Assembly: GCA_004151065.3 (NCBI GenBank)
Contig: NWUY0300071650.1
Coordinates: 1 to 21,615, forward strand
Reading direction: 5' to 3'
DNA from: Larix sibirica
Taxonomy: Eukaryota > Streptophyta > Pinopsida > Pinales > Pinaceae
Length of the DNA stretch: 21,615 bases
The notes under the pieces are model-generated. The model worked only from the letters and a program-made list of their open reading frames with translations. It was not told where the DNA came from and made no database searches. Position 1 is the first letter of the stretch; each line of letters begins with the position of its first letter. This document shows positions 1-9,925 of the stretch, piece by piece. The position numbers and the translations under genes are program-made.

Positions 1-183
1 AGCCTTCAAGTGAGCAATTCAATCATTGAACCTTTCCTCTTTAGGCTACCTCTTTCTTCACTAAATCCTTCGGATTATGGAAGTAGTGATTAGATAAGAG
101 AGGATTGTTCTCTTATGTACTTGTCTTTTGTATTTATGTTGCGGGTACATAGTAAAATGTGCTTCTACCTTTCACTTTGTTAA

Positions 184-209
184 GGGTGTTAATTTGATTG
201 TTAACACCC
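184..209. repeat. Perfect 9-bp inverted repeat
   Basis: GGGTGTTAA (184-192) and TTAACACCC (201-209) are exact reverse complements separated by 8 bases. The right arm overlaps a TGTTAACACC sequence that could be an LTR 5' edge. Plant LTRs often start with TGTTAACA-like sequence, so the palindrome may mark an LTR boundary rather than a regulatory hairpin. Confidence 0.5.
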
Positions 210-1629
210 CTAATGTACAAGGACATAATAAATATTGATGGAAAAAATGCGAATAGAAGATATTTGGAGAAGGATAAGTAAAAGTTTCATGGGATATGTA
301 TTCCAAAAAACTACATACATAAATAAAAATATTAGATTTAAAACTTTCCCTTGATGAGGTCATACCCATGCTTAGTTATGATGATGATAGATGCAAGAAT
401 TTTCTCTTATATATGTGGATAACAAAATGAAAAATAACATGGCCATGAACAATAATTATTGGATCCATGTCAAAATAGATCATAACTACAAGGAATATAG
501 TGTGGATATACATCTCAATATACATCAAATAAATGTTTTGGACTTGGAATCATTTATCAATCTTGAATTCCATCATGTAGTGGTTTGTTCATATTTCATC
601 TTTTGATGATTCCATCATGTCCCAATAAATTCAATATAGCATACAAATGATATGAGTTTTCTATTTGAATAAGTGATATGAAGTTGAACACAATAAAACA
701 CTGTATGATTACCCATAATTGATGCATAAAATTGATAAACAAAGGTCAATCCATCAACGATAATGATTGATGCCAAGGTACAAAGTACAATCATTAAGTG
801 TGAGTAATTGTATAACATCAAACACGTTATTGAATCAGTGAATAGGATTCAATGATGTATACATGTTAGATAATACTAATCCTCTCCATGCCATAGTTCT
901 CTCCCCTAGGGAATTGGTCATTGTCTCATGAGTCTACTGATCTAAATTGCATCCAATTTGGCTATCTGAGTCACCCCATATCTTCCCCTAAGATTCTAGA
1001 GGCCTACACTACTATTTATAGGCCAACTACCATATATAAAGATCCTAGTCATATATTTTTAGTTGTTGAGGGAACATTCCATAATTTGGGGAATGTTTCA
1101 ATGATTTTAGGAAATATACTTTGTAGTTAGATTTAGGGAGTAAATCATGGGTTCCCAATCCACTACTTAAGGTCCTAACTGTCTCTAAGGGCTAGTTTAA
1201 ACTACTAGCACATCAATTGATCCTTTTTATGGATGAGGACCAAATGCATAAGCCGACACTTAGTTGCTCCTAGCATTTAGGTGACTAAGTCCACTTAGGG
1301 TGGTTTATGGGGTTGTTAAATTCCTTCATAGAGTTTGCATGGCTAACAAAAGGAATTCTAGATATAGTTAAGCCTAGATAATATCTCATCCACTAAATGA
1401 CCAATTCAAATTGTCTCCGAAGACCTGATTTGAACTTCAAATATGTAATTGCTCACTCATTCATTGTATAGAAGATGGAATATAGCAATTTGATGTGTTA
1501 TTTCAAGATCTATTGTCTTCTCTTTAATGTTTTTCACATTTATGAAATTATTTTGTCAGATTGTTTATCTCTTGCACATGTATTTCTTTCCTATTTAGAA
1601 TCAATATCTATATGCTCCAAACTTCTATA
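199..1629 (+). mobile_element. Candidate 5' LTR of the copia remnant
   Basis: The stretch starts with TGTTAACACC and ends directly before a primer-binding-site-like sequence at 1630. It contains a TATA-like ATATATAAAG near 1033-1043. No coding capacity is convincing; the short open frames in it do not resemble known proteins. The position just upstream of a copia gag (1733) is what one expects of a 5' LTR. The left edge is a guess from the terminal motif, and about 1.4 kb is long for a copia LTR, so part of this may be unrelated DNA. No second LTR copy was found in the window to confirm it. Confidence 0.3.
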
Positions 1630-1641
1630 TGGTATAAGAGT
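1630..1641 (+). other. Decayed initiator-tRNA-Met primer-binding site
   Basis: TGGTATAAGAGT matches 10 of 12 bases of TGGTATCAGAGC, the usual plant copia PBS complementary to the 3' end of initiator tRNA-Met. It lies about 90 bases before the first gag-like codon, the expected order LTR-PBS-gag. Confidence 0.45.
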
Positions 1642-1732
1642 TTTAGGGATTCTAACAGAGTTACTGTATAATTTTTACAATAATCAAGACACATTGAAGG
1701 TTGAAGGAGCCAATAGAAGTGCATCTATTGCA

Positions 1733-2600
1733 ATGGATCTATATCCCCAACAAATCCTCACTCCCTTCAACTATTTCAAGTCATAATCAAGAGTATAGAT
1801 TCTCTTGAGGATGAAGGAACTCTATAGGATCACAATGGGAACCAAAGTAGAGCCAAATTTATCCATAGATAATTCCAAATAATTGAACATGTTGGGTGAA
1901 TCATTTGGGTATCTATGCTATTCAATATCTCTATATCTACTCTATCACATCGAAGCACAAAAGAATCCAAATGAATATGGACCAACCTGTCCACAATCTT
2001 TGGAACACAAGATGAGATGAGGGGCCACCAATTGGAGGCATATCTAATGAATTTGAGACCTACTAAATTCGAATCCATGAAATATTTATTCACCAAGTTC
2101 AAGTCAATTATACTTCATCTCAAGATGTGCAATATAGATAAGAATAATGACCATTTATTCCTCTCAATCCTATCAAAATTGGTAATGGACATGGTGTATA
2201 TATCTCATGCTTCCATTGCACAAGATTGGCACTTGGTGCCTCTTGCACCATTCCTAATTTGGAAAACTTTGCAGCCTCCCTTCTTCAAGAGAAAGATAAT
2301 ATCAACCAAATGAGCCTTCCAAATACCTCACAATCACATGCACTTGCATCCAATGAGGGTAGAAGAAGTACAAACAAGCAAAAGCGTCCATTCAAGGACA
2401 AAAAGGAACCAAAAGCAATGGTTGAACATGAAGATTTACATTTCGATCATGGAAAGATGAAGGAGGAGAAACCATTGTGTTCTTACTGTAAGAAATTCCC
2501 ACATAATGAATATGATTGCAAAAACAACAAGTTCTTTGAAGAAAAAGAAGAGGGGGAGCGCAACAAGCAAGCTGCCACAACAAAGAATGATATATGTGTA
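1733..2600 (+). pseudogene. Ty1/copia gag pseudogene with CCHC zinc knuckle
   Basis: Gag is the structural protein that packages retrotransposon RNA in cytoplasmic particles. The trace begins at ATG 1733 (MDLYPQQILTPFN) and continues after stops with KELYRITMGTKVEP, a typical copia gag N-terminus. After a frame change near 1975 it gives FGTQDEMRGHQLEAYLMNL, then LHLKMCNIDKNNDHLFLSIL, a conserved UBN2-type gag block. A second frame change near 2225-2245 leads to CTIPNLENFAASLLQEKD. The zinc knuckle CSYCKKFPHNEYDC (around 2487-2528) is a complete CX2CX4HX4C, so the RNA-binding residues survive. In-frame stops occur near 1784, 1796 and 1880. At least two frameshifts and three stops make it non-functional. 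Assignment to copia gag is firm; lineage is not resolved. Confidence 0.87.
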
Positions 2601-2777
2601 TATGCACTTTTAGTTGTTTCTACTTCATCCTCATGCAACGTTAACTCTAAATATTTCAAACATATGGCCTATGAGGACATATTTACATGCAAAGAGACTT
2701 GGACAAACCCTTCCACTTTAGGAGTTGTACTAGTTCTAATCAACCACTTAGTTGGGGAAGATCCTTTTACAAACTAG
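2601..2777 (+). pseudogene. Probable copia protease remnant
   Basis: The frame that carries the gag zinc knuckle stays open to TAG at 2775. Around 2640-2680 it reads VNSKYFKHMAYEDIFT. Copia protease normally has D-S-G-A-x-x-H-M followed by a short loop and F-T. Here the S, HM and FT positions line up, but the catalytic Asp is Asn and the Gly-Ala is lost. Position after the knuckle is right for protease. This is an alignment by eye over a short stretch, and the rest up to the stop is not recognisable. Confidence 0.45.
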
Positions 2778-2950
2778 AAGAAGGGGTGATCAATAGTTTT
2801 TTACTTTGAATTAGAGAAATTGTTCAAGATCAAGATACTAAATATAATGCATTAGTGAAAACTTATCACATAGTTAAGGGCTACCTTATCACAAATTAGG
2901 TTCTCACTGAAGAATATCTCAAGAATGTGTCTTCAATTTCCTTAATATCT

Positions 2951-3088
2951 ACAACTTTTTCTCCTACAATTCATAGAGTTCCTCACAAAATATTCAAGTG
3001 GTATCCTCAATTCAAAACTTGGAGTGGTCAAGAACCAACATTCAAGCACTTCAAAGTGTTTGGATCTCATGAATGGGCTCACGTTTTG
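2951..3088 (+). pseudogene. Copia integrase C-terminal fragment
   Basis: The frame reads TIHRVPHKIFK and then TWSGQEPTFKHFKVFGS, ending HEWAHVL. This matches the plant copia integrase segment where N-R-x-P-T/H-K-x-L is followed by E-A-W-S-G-x-K-P-x-V-x-H-F/L-R/K-V-F-G and A-H-V. The catalytic DDE core upstream is missing: the 2778-2950 stretch does not show it, so most of integrase was deleted between the protease scar and this piece. The frame is open throughout but has no start of its own. It breaks off at the TGTAACACCC sequence beginning at 3087, suggesting a later insertion here. Confidence 0.72.
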
Positions 3089-3520
3089 TAACACCCAGTT
3101 TTTAACCCCAACATGTAATGATGTAAATATGTATATGGCTCCTTGCACAAATATGGGGGAGATTTTAGATGCAAATGATGTTTTGCAAAACATGTTCCTA
3201 TTGTATAATTCAAGAACGTGTACATGTTTATAAATAATAGGAATGGGTAGGTCCGAGGAAGCTAAGAGGGATTGGCCACAAAGTCTAAGAGAAGAAAATG
3301 CACACACATTTTTTCTCTCTAAAATAGGTCTGTGATTTGGAGAACAAAAACGGGTGCATGATTTTGTCTACATCTTTTATTCCCCAAATTGGGCCGTGAG
3401 CCCCATTTTTCACTATGTGTACAACTATGAATTCGACGATGACATGGGAAAAATTAGGGTGCGAATTTGGCATCCACAATAATCCTCAACCAATTTATCC
3501 TCCATCACAGGTAAATATTG
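3087..3520 (+). mobile_element. LTR-like sequence inserted in copia integrase
   Basis: Integrase similarity stops at 3087, where TGTAACACCC begins, a common start of plant LTRs. A TATA box (TATAAATA, 3229-3236) lies 142 bases in, followed by a transcribed-leader-like region. The right edge is not clear: CATCACAGG near 3512-3520 is followed by a splice-donor-like GTAAAT, and no PBS is visible. The bases before the start are CGTTT; I could not find a convincing matching 5-bp target duplication downstream. Confidence 0.33.
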
Positions 3521-3855
3521 TTCCCTCTTTCTATTTTTAGTCATTTTTTTTCTAAAAAAACTTTAAAAAATACCTTACAATAAACTCTAAAATATCACAA
3601 AAGAAACAATTTATCAAAGAAATATCCATCCAAGCCATAGGACAATCTATCCAACAACTAATTGAATACATCTCCAAAATATATCTACAATTATAGATCA
3701 AATATCCAAAAAATGTTTTACTTGTTATTTTATGTAATGTAGTAGCTATGTTTAAGAAGACTACACTTGACCAACATTTCCTTTATGTCCTTGCCCTGGA
3801 ATAGAAATACAACTGAAAGAATTGCTTTCAACCATTTTAAACTCATAATCCTAAC
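3521..3855. other. AT-rich stretch, no gene seen
   Basis: Stop-dense DNA with runs of T and A. It may be the decayed start of the gag whose tail is visible next, but no residue pattern could be matched. Confidence 0.4.
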
Positions 3856-4044
3856 TTGGAACCTAATATCCCCTCTTATCAAAACCATAACGACAACCCT
3901 AAATCCTTCAATTCTCTCAACTCCCAACAATCCCAAACCTATACCCCCACCAACCCCAGTCTTCATCCCACTACTTCACGACATCAAAATTGGTGCCACT
4001 ACCACAAAACCCCAACTCATGAAATTGTGGAATGTCAATTTTAG
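3856..4044 (+). pseudogene. Retrotransposon gag tail with CX2HX4HX4C knuckle
   Basis: A 62-codon open stretch without an ATG. It is rich in Asn, Gln, Ser, Thr and Pro, as gag linkers are, and ends in WCHYHKTPTHEIVEC (codons 46-60). The spacing C47-x2-H50-x4-H55-x4-C60 is that of a retroviral zinc knuckle with the second Cys replaced by His, a form common in plant gypsy gags (W-C-x-x-H-K/R-x-x-x-H-x-x-x-x-C). It differs from the copia gag at 1733 and the gypsy gag at 7413, so it comes from a third element. The reading frame stops at TAG 4042. Upstream capsid sequence is not recognisable. Confidence 0.6.
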
Positions 4045-4649
4045 AATGCCAACCTCAAGCCAAATCCTTATTTTCTAATGAACATGGAAGTGAATTCATC
4101 ACAACTCCTTCTTCCACTACTCTTTCTTCTGCTTCTTCTAAGGTCATGTACTTGTGAAAATTGAACTACATGTAGGTTTTGCAATATGTACTTGAACTTT
4201 AGTAGTGTTTGTCATGCTAGAAACTCCACAAAATTTGGTGTGCTAGAACATGAAAAATTCTCATTTCCCCAACTTTTCTTTACACTAATATATCTAATGT
4301 TATATTTGCATCAAGTTCCATTTTTAGTATTGTGCCAAAGATTATTGGTGATATGAATTGTATGGTTAGGCCAAGTATTTTTGGAATTGGTTGGATGGTA
4401 AAATATTTCACTATGTTAATACCAACACATAACTAAGAGGGACCACATAGAAGATGCACTAACTAAAAAGGTGTACTTGATTAAATCAATAATCCATTAC
4501 ATAAAGTGATAGTAACTCAACCAACATAACAGGACCAAAGACACTAGTAGCTAAGGTGTTGTGTGACCACTTTCAATGAGATGATAATGATCTTGATCAT
4601 GTATTTTATAATGTAAGTTAATTGTAGAACACACGTATTTTATAATCTC
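4045..4649. other. Unassigned stretch after the gag remnant
   Basis: No open frame of useful length. Possibly the decayed continuation of the element with the knuckle at about 4000, but protease or RT motifs could not be found. It ends at the LTR edge at 4650. Confidence 0.4.
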
Positions 4650-5503
4650 TGTTAACACCAAAAAATTGTCCACTTTGCTCATCCCCTAGCCACACCATAT
4701 CCTTACATCATCACAAATGTCCATGTCTAAAATCCCAAAGTTGAAATTTAAATTGGCTCATAATTAATATTTTGGATATTTCCTCTTTCCACAAAAGAGG
4801 GAAGTCGACACATTCATTAAAAATGGGAAAAGGAGAAAAATCCACCGAAATAAGAAAATTCCCAAAAAGTAAAAAAAGAAGCAGCAAAAGATAAAATCCC
4901 ATTAAAAGGGGAAAAGCCTAATGCATATCCAAGTACGAGTGGTCACCAAATACAACGGGCTACCAAAACCATCAAACATCTTCCTAGCAAATACCATGGG
5001 CCACCAAAAACGTCAACCATTTTTCCTATATATTGAATGTGAAGGTCCCTCATTTGATATATCTTTTTCTCCATACATTACCTATATTGTTACTTTGTTG
5101 AAATCTCCATCGAAACCCTGAATCCCCTTTGTGCATTCTAGTTTCACCTTTCTCCGAGAGTTTGCACCTCGTGACATGTAGTTAGATAGCATTGGGCTGC
5201 TAGGAGACCAAGAGCACTCTACTTTAGAAGGCTACAAGGGTCCCCTGCCATTTCTATTTCGAGGTATTCCTTACTCCATGTAAATCCCATTCTTATCATT
5301 AATACAAAAATCATTCTTTCATTTATATGCTTATTGAAGAATGTCTGCAATATTAGTTTAGATTTATTTCATGCACATGTTTAGTGTTGTTTCTATTTCT
5401 ATCATTTATTTTATATAGTTTGCATCCCTATTGAAATTCTACTTTGGTTTCCATAAACCTTAGTAGGTTTCTTTTGGCCAGTGCTGGTGTGAAAACACCA
5501 ACA
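4650..5503 (+). mobile_element. 5' LTR of a Ty3/gypsy element
   Basis: Begins TGTTAACACC and ends CACCAACA, giving TG...CA ends and a short inverted similarity (TGTT/AACA). A TATA box (TATATATT, 5027-5034) is followed by a GC-richer leader, and a primer-binding site lies 8 bases past the right edge. The length, about 854 bp, is ordinary. Inside, GGGCTACCAAAACCATCAA and GGGCCACCAAAAACGTCAA form an imperfect direct repeat about 42 bases apart (4959-5017), just upstream of the TATA box, where LTR enhancer repeats often occur. A matching 3' LTR is not in the window. Confidence 0.65.
5027..5034 (+). promoter_or_regulatory. TATA box of the gypsy LTR
   Basis: TATATATT about 380 bases into the LTR, the only good TATA candidate near its centre. 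It would set the U3/R boundary roughly 30 bases downstream. Function is inferred from position only. Confidence 0.45.
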
Positions 5504-5511
5504 ATAGTTTT

Positions 5512-5527
5512 TGGTGACTCCACCGGG
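5512..5527 (+). other. Gypsy primer-binding site (tRNA-Arg type)
   Basis: TGGTGACTCCACCGGG resembles TGGCGACTCYGCTGGGGA, the PBS class described for Ogre/Tat-type gypsy elements and complementary to the 3' end of a tRNA-Arg. Starting with TGG it would pair with the tRNA CCA end. It follows the LTR by 8 bases, slightly more than usual. Differences from the consensus are mainly C/T or G/A transitions. Confidence 0.6.
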
Positions 5528-7412
5528 TTCAATCTCTATTGATCCGTGGTTTTCTTTGACCACATTTTTTTTCTTTTAGTTTGTTATGTTCGCTTCACCT
5601 TGTTTTCATAATGTTTGTCGTAGTATGCCAGATATGGATCAAATAACCATTGAACCTCCTAGTTTGGCACTTTTTGGCACTCTATTTTTCATTTTTTTTT
5701 CTTTTTGGCTGAGATCACACCTATTTGGCCATTAAGGGCAATCCAGTTTGCACCTTCCACCCTATTTGGAGTGACCTATCACTACAAAAGCCACAATAAG
5801 TGTGACCTTCCTATTTCAGGATATTTTCCACACATGTTGTACTACGTCTTACATGTGACCTAGGTCTCCTCCTTTGCTAAGTTAAGTGTTACTTGTCACA
5901 CAAAAACCCCACAATAAGTGTGACCTAGCTTTTTTTGGGTTTTTCTACTCCTGTCGTGAATTTTTTTAGTTCTGTGTGAACTGGGTGCCTCTATTTCTTT
6001 GATAAGTGTGATATGCGATTTTGTTTTTATTTTCTAAGTTGTTTCCAACCCCCTAGAATCTCTGCGCAGCCTCTACCCTTTGCAAATTGTTTTTTTTCCA
6101 CTTTTGTTCTTTTGTAGTGTCCTTTTTGTTCTACTTGTAGCCATTAGCTTGTAGTAGGTGTCTATAGATATGCCTCTGTGAAAACCTTGTATTGAAGAAA
6201 AAAATGTTTCTTGAGTGTGTGTTGCATCTTTAGGTGACATTCATATCTGTTAGGACTGCATTGTTCATTTTTCAGTAAGTTGTGTGTGGAAAAATCATTG
6301 CTTTTTTTTACCTTTAAATTAAATGCTTAGCCTTAGCTGAAATGGTTTCCAAAAGAATTTTTTTTACTTAGTACTATTTATCATTTCCATAAGCATTTAT
6401 TTTTCAACCTTATATCTGGGTACACACCACATGTGCACACATTTCAAGCCCTAAAATTAATGCTTGGTTCATGAAACCAAGATCATCCTTAAAATTAACC
6501 TTAACACAACGAATCTTAACCTCACTTGAGGACAAAAAAAAATTTAGTTAGGTTAGGACACTGGGGATAGGCATCCAAATAATTCCCCTTGGTAATTTAC
6601 ATTTGAGACATAACAGTTGTCCTTTTAGGCAATCAAAATCCTCTAGTATTTGTGGACACGGTTGAGATGGATTTATGGGGGTAGGTGGCAAGACTAGAAC
6701 TGGAAGGCCAAGTGGAATTTTGCTCTCCACTTAGTGTTAAAGATCATCTAGATCAATGTCTTTGGACTGAAGCTACAGGTAACCTTTCCTAACATGACGT
6801 GTCTTGAATGAGGTCTCCTAGAATCCTTTCTTTTTGGACTCGTTTACCCAAGATCCCCTTTGGTAGGGGGATATCACTAAGCCATATTGGTCTTCCATTT
6901 TGTTTTATTTGACTGTGGATTTCATGACCTTGTAGGGGAAACAATTTTTTAAGGTTTCCATATTTTAGATAAGTGATTAATTGCTCCTTTATCTGATAGG
7001 TTAGTGGGTCATTTTCTCTTTATACGAGTGCTTCTTGTTGGATTTGTGGCCATTTTGTTGTAGCTCATATACTGTCACACCTAGTGGAAGTGGGTTTTCT
7101 CAACCTGTTGTTGGCTTGAGTGCATCGTTGTTGTTCTCTCCTCTTGCACATTTAGTTGCATTGGGGTTTTCGATCCCTTTATCGAGATTGATATCATACC
7201 CTTTTAGTGTTTACGATCTTGTCACTATATTTCCTATAAGATACTCTTGTAGACTTTGGGGGTAATTTCCATAGTATGTTTTCTTAAACGACACATGTTC
7301 GACCCTATTTCAGAACATGTCACTATCTATGAAGCCACGTTTTGAGACACGTGAGTTTAATTTTGACTCCTATTAGTCAAAGTCACCCACACACTCACCC
7401 ACGCACATCTTA
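5528..7412 (+). other. Long non-coding leader before gypsy gag
   Basis: About 1.9 kb between PBS and gag with T-rich tracts and many stops in all frames. Long leaders, sometimes with an extra ORF, are known in Tat/Ogre elements, but no protein could be recognised here. The open frames at 7035-7265 (plus) and 6548-6730 (minus) look like chance. Confidence 0.5.
5775..5926 (+). repeat. Two copies of a 34-bp leader repeat
   Basis: 5775-5808 and 5892-5926 share CACAATAAGTGTGACCT preceded by similar TCACxxCAAAAxCC sequence. A third partial echo, GATAAGTGTGA, is at 6001-6011. The copies are about 117 bases apart in the gypsy leader. Confidence 0.6.
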
Positions 7413-9189
7413 ATGGCTGTAAATATCACAACTCTTTTCATTGGGGGAACTGCTTGTGGTGGAAGTGGCAGTGTCCCGACGATTGTTTCCACGACCAGCA
7501 TAGTCATTAGTTCCACAAGAACCACAATTCGTGATTCCAGAATGATTCTGAATCTAGGTGGTAGTATCCCCATGATCCTAGCTATGAAAACAATAGTTGT
7601 ATGATCTATAGTGACTCCCACCCCCGGTGGAGGAGGTCTCATGATAACATCCACATCCAACATAATAGTTAGTTCCACCATGTCTTACTTGACTGCTAGT
7701 TTTCCATTTATGGCCAGTCTCGACCTTCCCTATTTGGCTAGAATGACTAATTATCCAATCCATCATGATCCAAACTGGCCCCCAATGCTTACCAAAATCT
7801 CCTCAGACATCCCAAAGTTTGAAGGGAAGGCTGGGGAAGACCCCCAAAACCATATCATGTCGTTTCACCTATGGTGTTCCTCAAACTCCATAGTAGANAA
7901 CCACATCATGTCTTTCCACTTATGGTGTTCCTCCAATAGAATAGTGGACAATTCCATTAGACTATATCTCTTTCAAAGAACCCTCACTAGTGTTGCAGCT
8001 AAGTGGTACATTAATCAAACACATGGGGTACATCCCGATTTTGTGTCCTTATCCTCCACTTTCCTGCAAATATTTCAATTTCCCGTTCGGTATGATGCCG
8101 GAGTTGAGATCCTCATGTGTTGTCAACATAATTCCTCTACACACATTATGGACCATATCCATGAGTGGCGTAGATGTCAAAGTTTATGTAAGATCAAAAT
8201 TGACGATATCTTATTCCTAGACTGGCTCCTCAAGTCTCTCCTCCCCTCCATCTCCAAAGATGTGGCTTTCGAATAGTTAGTCTATGCATAGTTATTTTGA
8301 CTTGATTTATGCATAGTTAGTCTATCTCTACACCATTCTCCTCGACGCCCCTCATGGAGACTCCTCTTAGAAGAATCTACCAAGAGCATATCATGTCATA
8401 GGTGGTGTTATTATCATTGTTGCATCCCAACCTAAACCATATACATATTTACCACCATGATGACCAATTATTCATATAGAAATGCCTGTAACATTATGGA
8501 TACCCTGATCGGCTCATTTCCCTCACCAGGCTATGGCCCTTATATATCCCTTGTGTCATCTCTTTTAGGAGGACCATTCTCTTATGTGCCTATGTTCCTT
8601 ACCTCTCATGTCCATGGACCTTCCTATAGAGGACCTGCATATGGTGGTACTCCTCAAGGTTACGCACCACCTCCAACCATCAAGCCCTATTATCCTTGTC
8701 CAAGCACACCACTAGAAGCTCTAGTACAAGCCTCTCCCCAGGATCCACCTTTTCCACAAGGGTAGGTTTATGTGTAGCAGAACCAACCGCCAACCCAACC
8801 AATCCCCAATAACCAATGGGGGTAGTCTAATCAGAGAAAAGGTAGGAAAAAGGAAATAATCAACGTCGGAGAGGGGGAAGACAACCTCCAAACCCACCTA
8901 ACAAGAATGGAGCTAATACCGCCAATCAGGACCCCAATCAACCCCCTAAGCATGGAAAGAACCCATAGCTACAGACCAATCATTTGTGTTCTTTTGCAAT
9001 GTCTATGGACATTGCACACATCATTTCCCCCATTTGGCTAAAACTTGTCAGCTTTGGGAGAAGGCTAATAGGAAAGAAGCAACTGCTGCCCCTCAAGCAC
9101 AACCTAACCCACTTCAACTGGTCCAACAACTGATGGTGTTGAAAAACCCTTTACCCACTCAAGGGGTAGTTGTTAGGACTCGAAGTTAA
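7413..9189 (+). pseudogene. Ty3/gypsy gag pseudogene
   Basis: Starts at ATG 7413; a Thr/Ser/Gly-rich N-terminus is cut by TGA 7602-7604 but the frame continues. The capsid-like region begins SDIPKFEGKAGEDPQ, then NHIMSFHLWCSSN, SIRLYLFQRTLTSVAAKWY and HIHEWRR, the standard Retrotrans_gag pattern of plant gypsy elements, to about 8276. After a frame change, DLIYA (8299) and LYTILLDAPH follow. A Pro/Tyr-rich linker (8457-8765) leads to a basic patch RRRGGRQPPNPPNKNG (about 8860-8910) and the zinc knuckle near 8983-9020. The knuckle would be CX2CX3GHX4C, but one T is missing in the T-run at 8989-8994 and the last Cys is Phe. Stops include TAG at 8275, 8314, 8763, 8775, 8823 and 8966. Similarity ends at TAA 9187; protease and pol are absent, so the element is truncated. 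Confidence 0.9.
7848..7948 (+). repeat. 51-bp in-frame tandem duplication in gag, with ambiguous base
   Basis: 7848-7897 and 7899-7948 are two copies of the same gag segment (NHIMSFHLWCSSN), period 51 bases or 17 codons. They differ at about 10 of 50 positions. The only N in the window (7898) sits at the junction and is the third base of a GAN codon; copy 2 has GAC there. Confidence 0.85.
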
Positions 9190-9358
9190 ATTCTTTATGC
9201 AATGGTTTTGATTATTTCTGTGATTAGACTATTCCCTTTTGCCATCATATCTTATTCTTTTGTCATTCGAAGTCCCCAAAACTTATAGAAACTTCATGAT
9301 TTTTCTCTTTAAGGTATGTAAGGTATAATTATTGCTATGTTCCTGACATTTACATGAT
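9190..9358. other. Unassigned spacer after gypsy gag
   Basis: T-rich DNA between the end of the gag similarity and the next candidate LTR. Nothing recognisable; the break in the gypsy element lies here or at its left edge. Confidence 0.4.
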
Positions 9359-9399
9359 TGAGTAAGTTTTGATGATAAAAAATGGTAACTAACAACTAT

Positions 9400-9435
9400 T
9401 TACAGGTTTTTCCAGAAAACTTGAAAAACCTGTAA
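9400..9435. repeat. 13-bp perfect inverted repeat
   Basis: TTACAGGTTTTTC (9400-9412) and GAAAAACCTGTAA (9423-9435) are exact reverse complements around a 10-base loop. Two 20-bp units, CTGTAATTGGCAAGTTTTTC and CTGTAATTACAAGTTTTTTG (9430-9469), follow at once. Confidence 0.75.
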
Positions 9436-9917
9436 TTGGCAAGTTTTTCCTGTAATTACAAGTTTTTTGTAATTGGAGTAGTTTGATATAGTTGCAGGTT
9501 TCGGAATGAGAATATGCCACTTGGATTTGGTCAAGGACACCTCTATCATGGTTCTATGTCCATTGGATCACACCCAACAAACACATGTGAAGTTATAAGG
9601 CTTGGTCAAAATTCCAATCAAACCCATATTTTTAGCAGCAGTTTTTCCAAATAGCCATATTGCACTTTGATTTGCATGCAGATGGAGGCGAATCTAAAGA
9701 TTCTAAGACATGGGTTTTTCTCAAAAACCGCCAAATTGGGTACTACACTTGCAATTTCACCAAATCTGCTTTGGTTTAAGAGATATCAGTGGGGGAGTAA
9801 AGCAAATCTACCCAAAATGATGAATTTCTAGATTTGGGGGAGTTCTTAGCTAAAATTGTGAATATCGAATTCTCCATTTGGGGATTTGATATGATCATGT
9901 CCAATGGATGTATGATG

Positions 9918-9925
9918 TATAAATA
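9918..9925 (+). promoter_or_regulatory. TATA box of candidate LTR
   Basis: TATAAATA within the candidate LTR upstream of the Asp-type PBS. A canonical plant TATA core, but its use is inferred from context only. Confidence 0.35.

Noticed and set aside
1830-2102. Minus-strand 90-codon frame
   Set aside because: It lies opposite the clearly recognisable copia gag and is explained by it.
6548-6730. Minus-strand 60-codon frame in the gypsy leader as an antisense ORF
   Set aside because: Antisense ORFs are known in some Tat elements, but this one is short and has no recognisable motif.
7331-7345. CACGTTTTG at 7335 matches CACGTTTTG at 3080, which could be a target duplication for an element 3087-7336
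   Set aside because: The sequence after 7336 does not continue copia integrase, and the interval would cut across the gypsy leader, so the 9-base match is taken as chance.
7373-7766. Minus-strand open frames opposite the gypsy gag N-terminus
   Set aside because: They are shadows of the Thr/Ser/Gly-rich gag frame on the plus strand.
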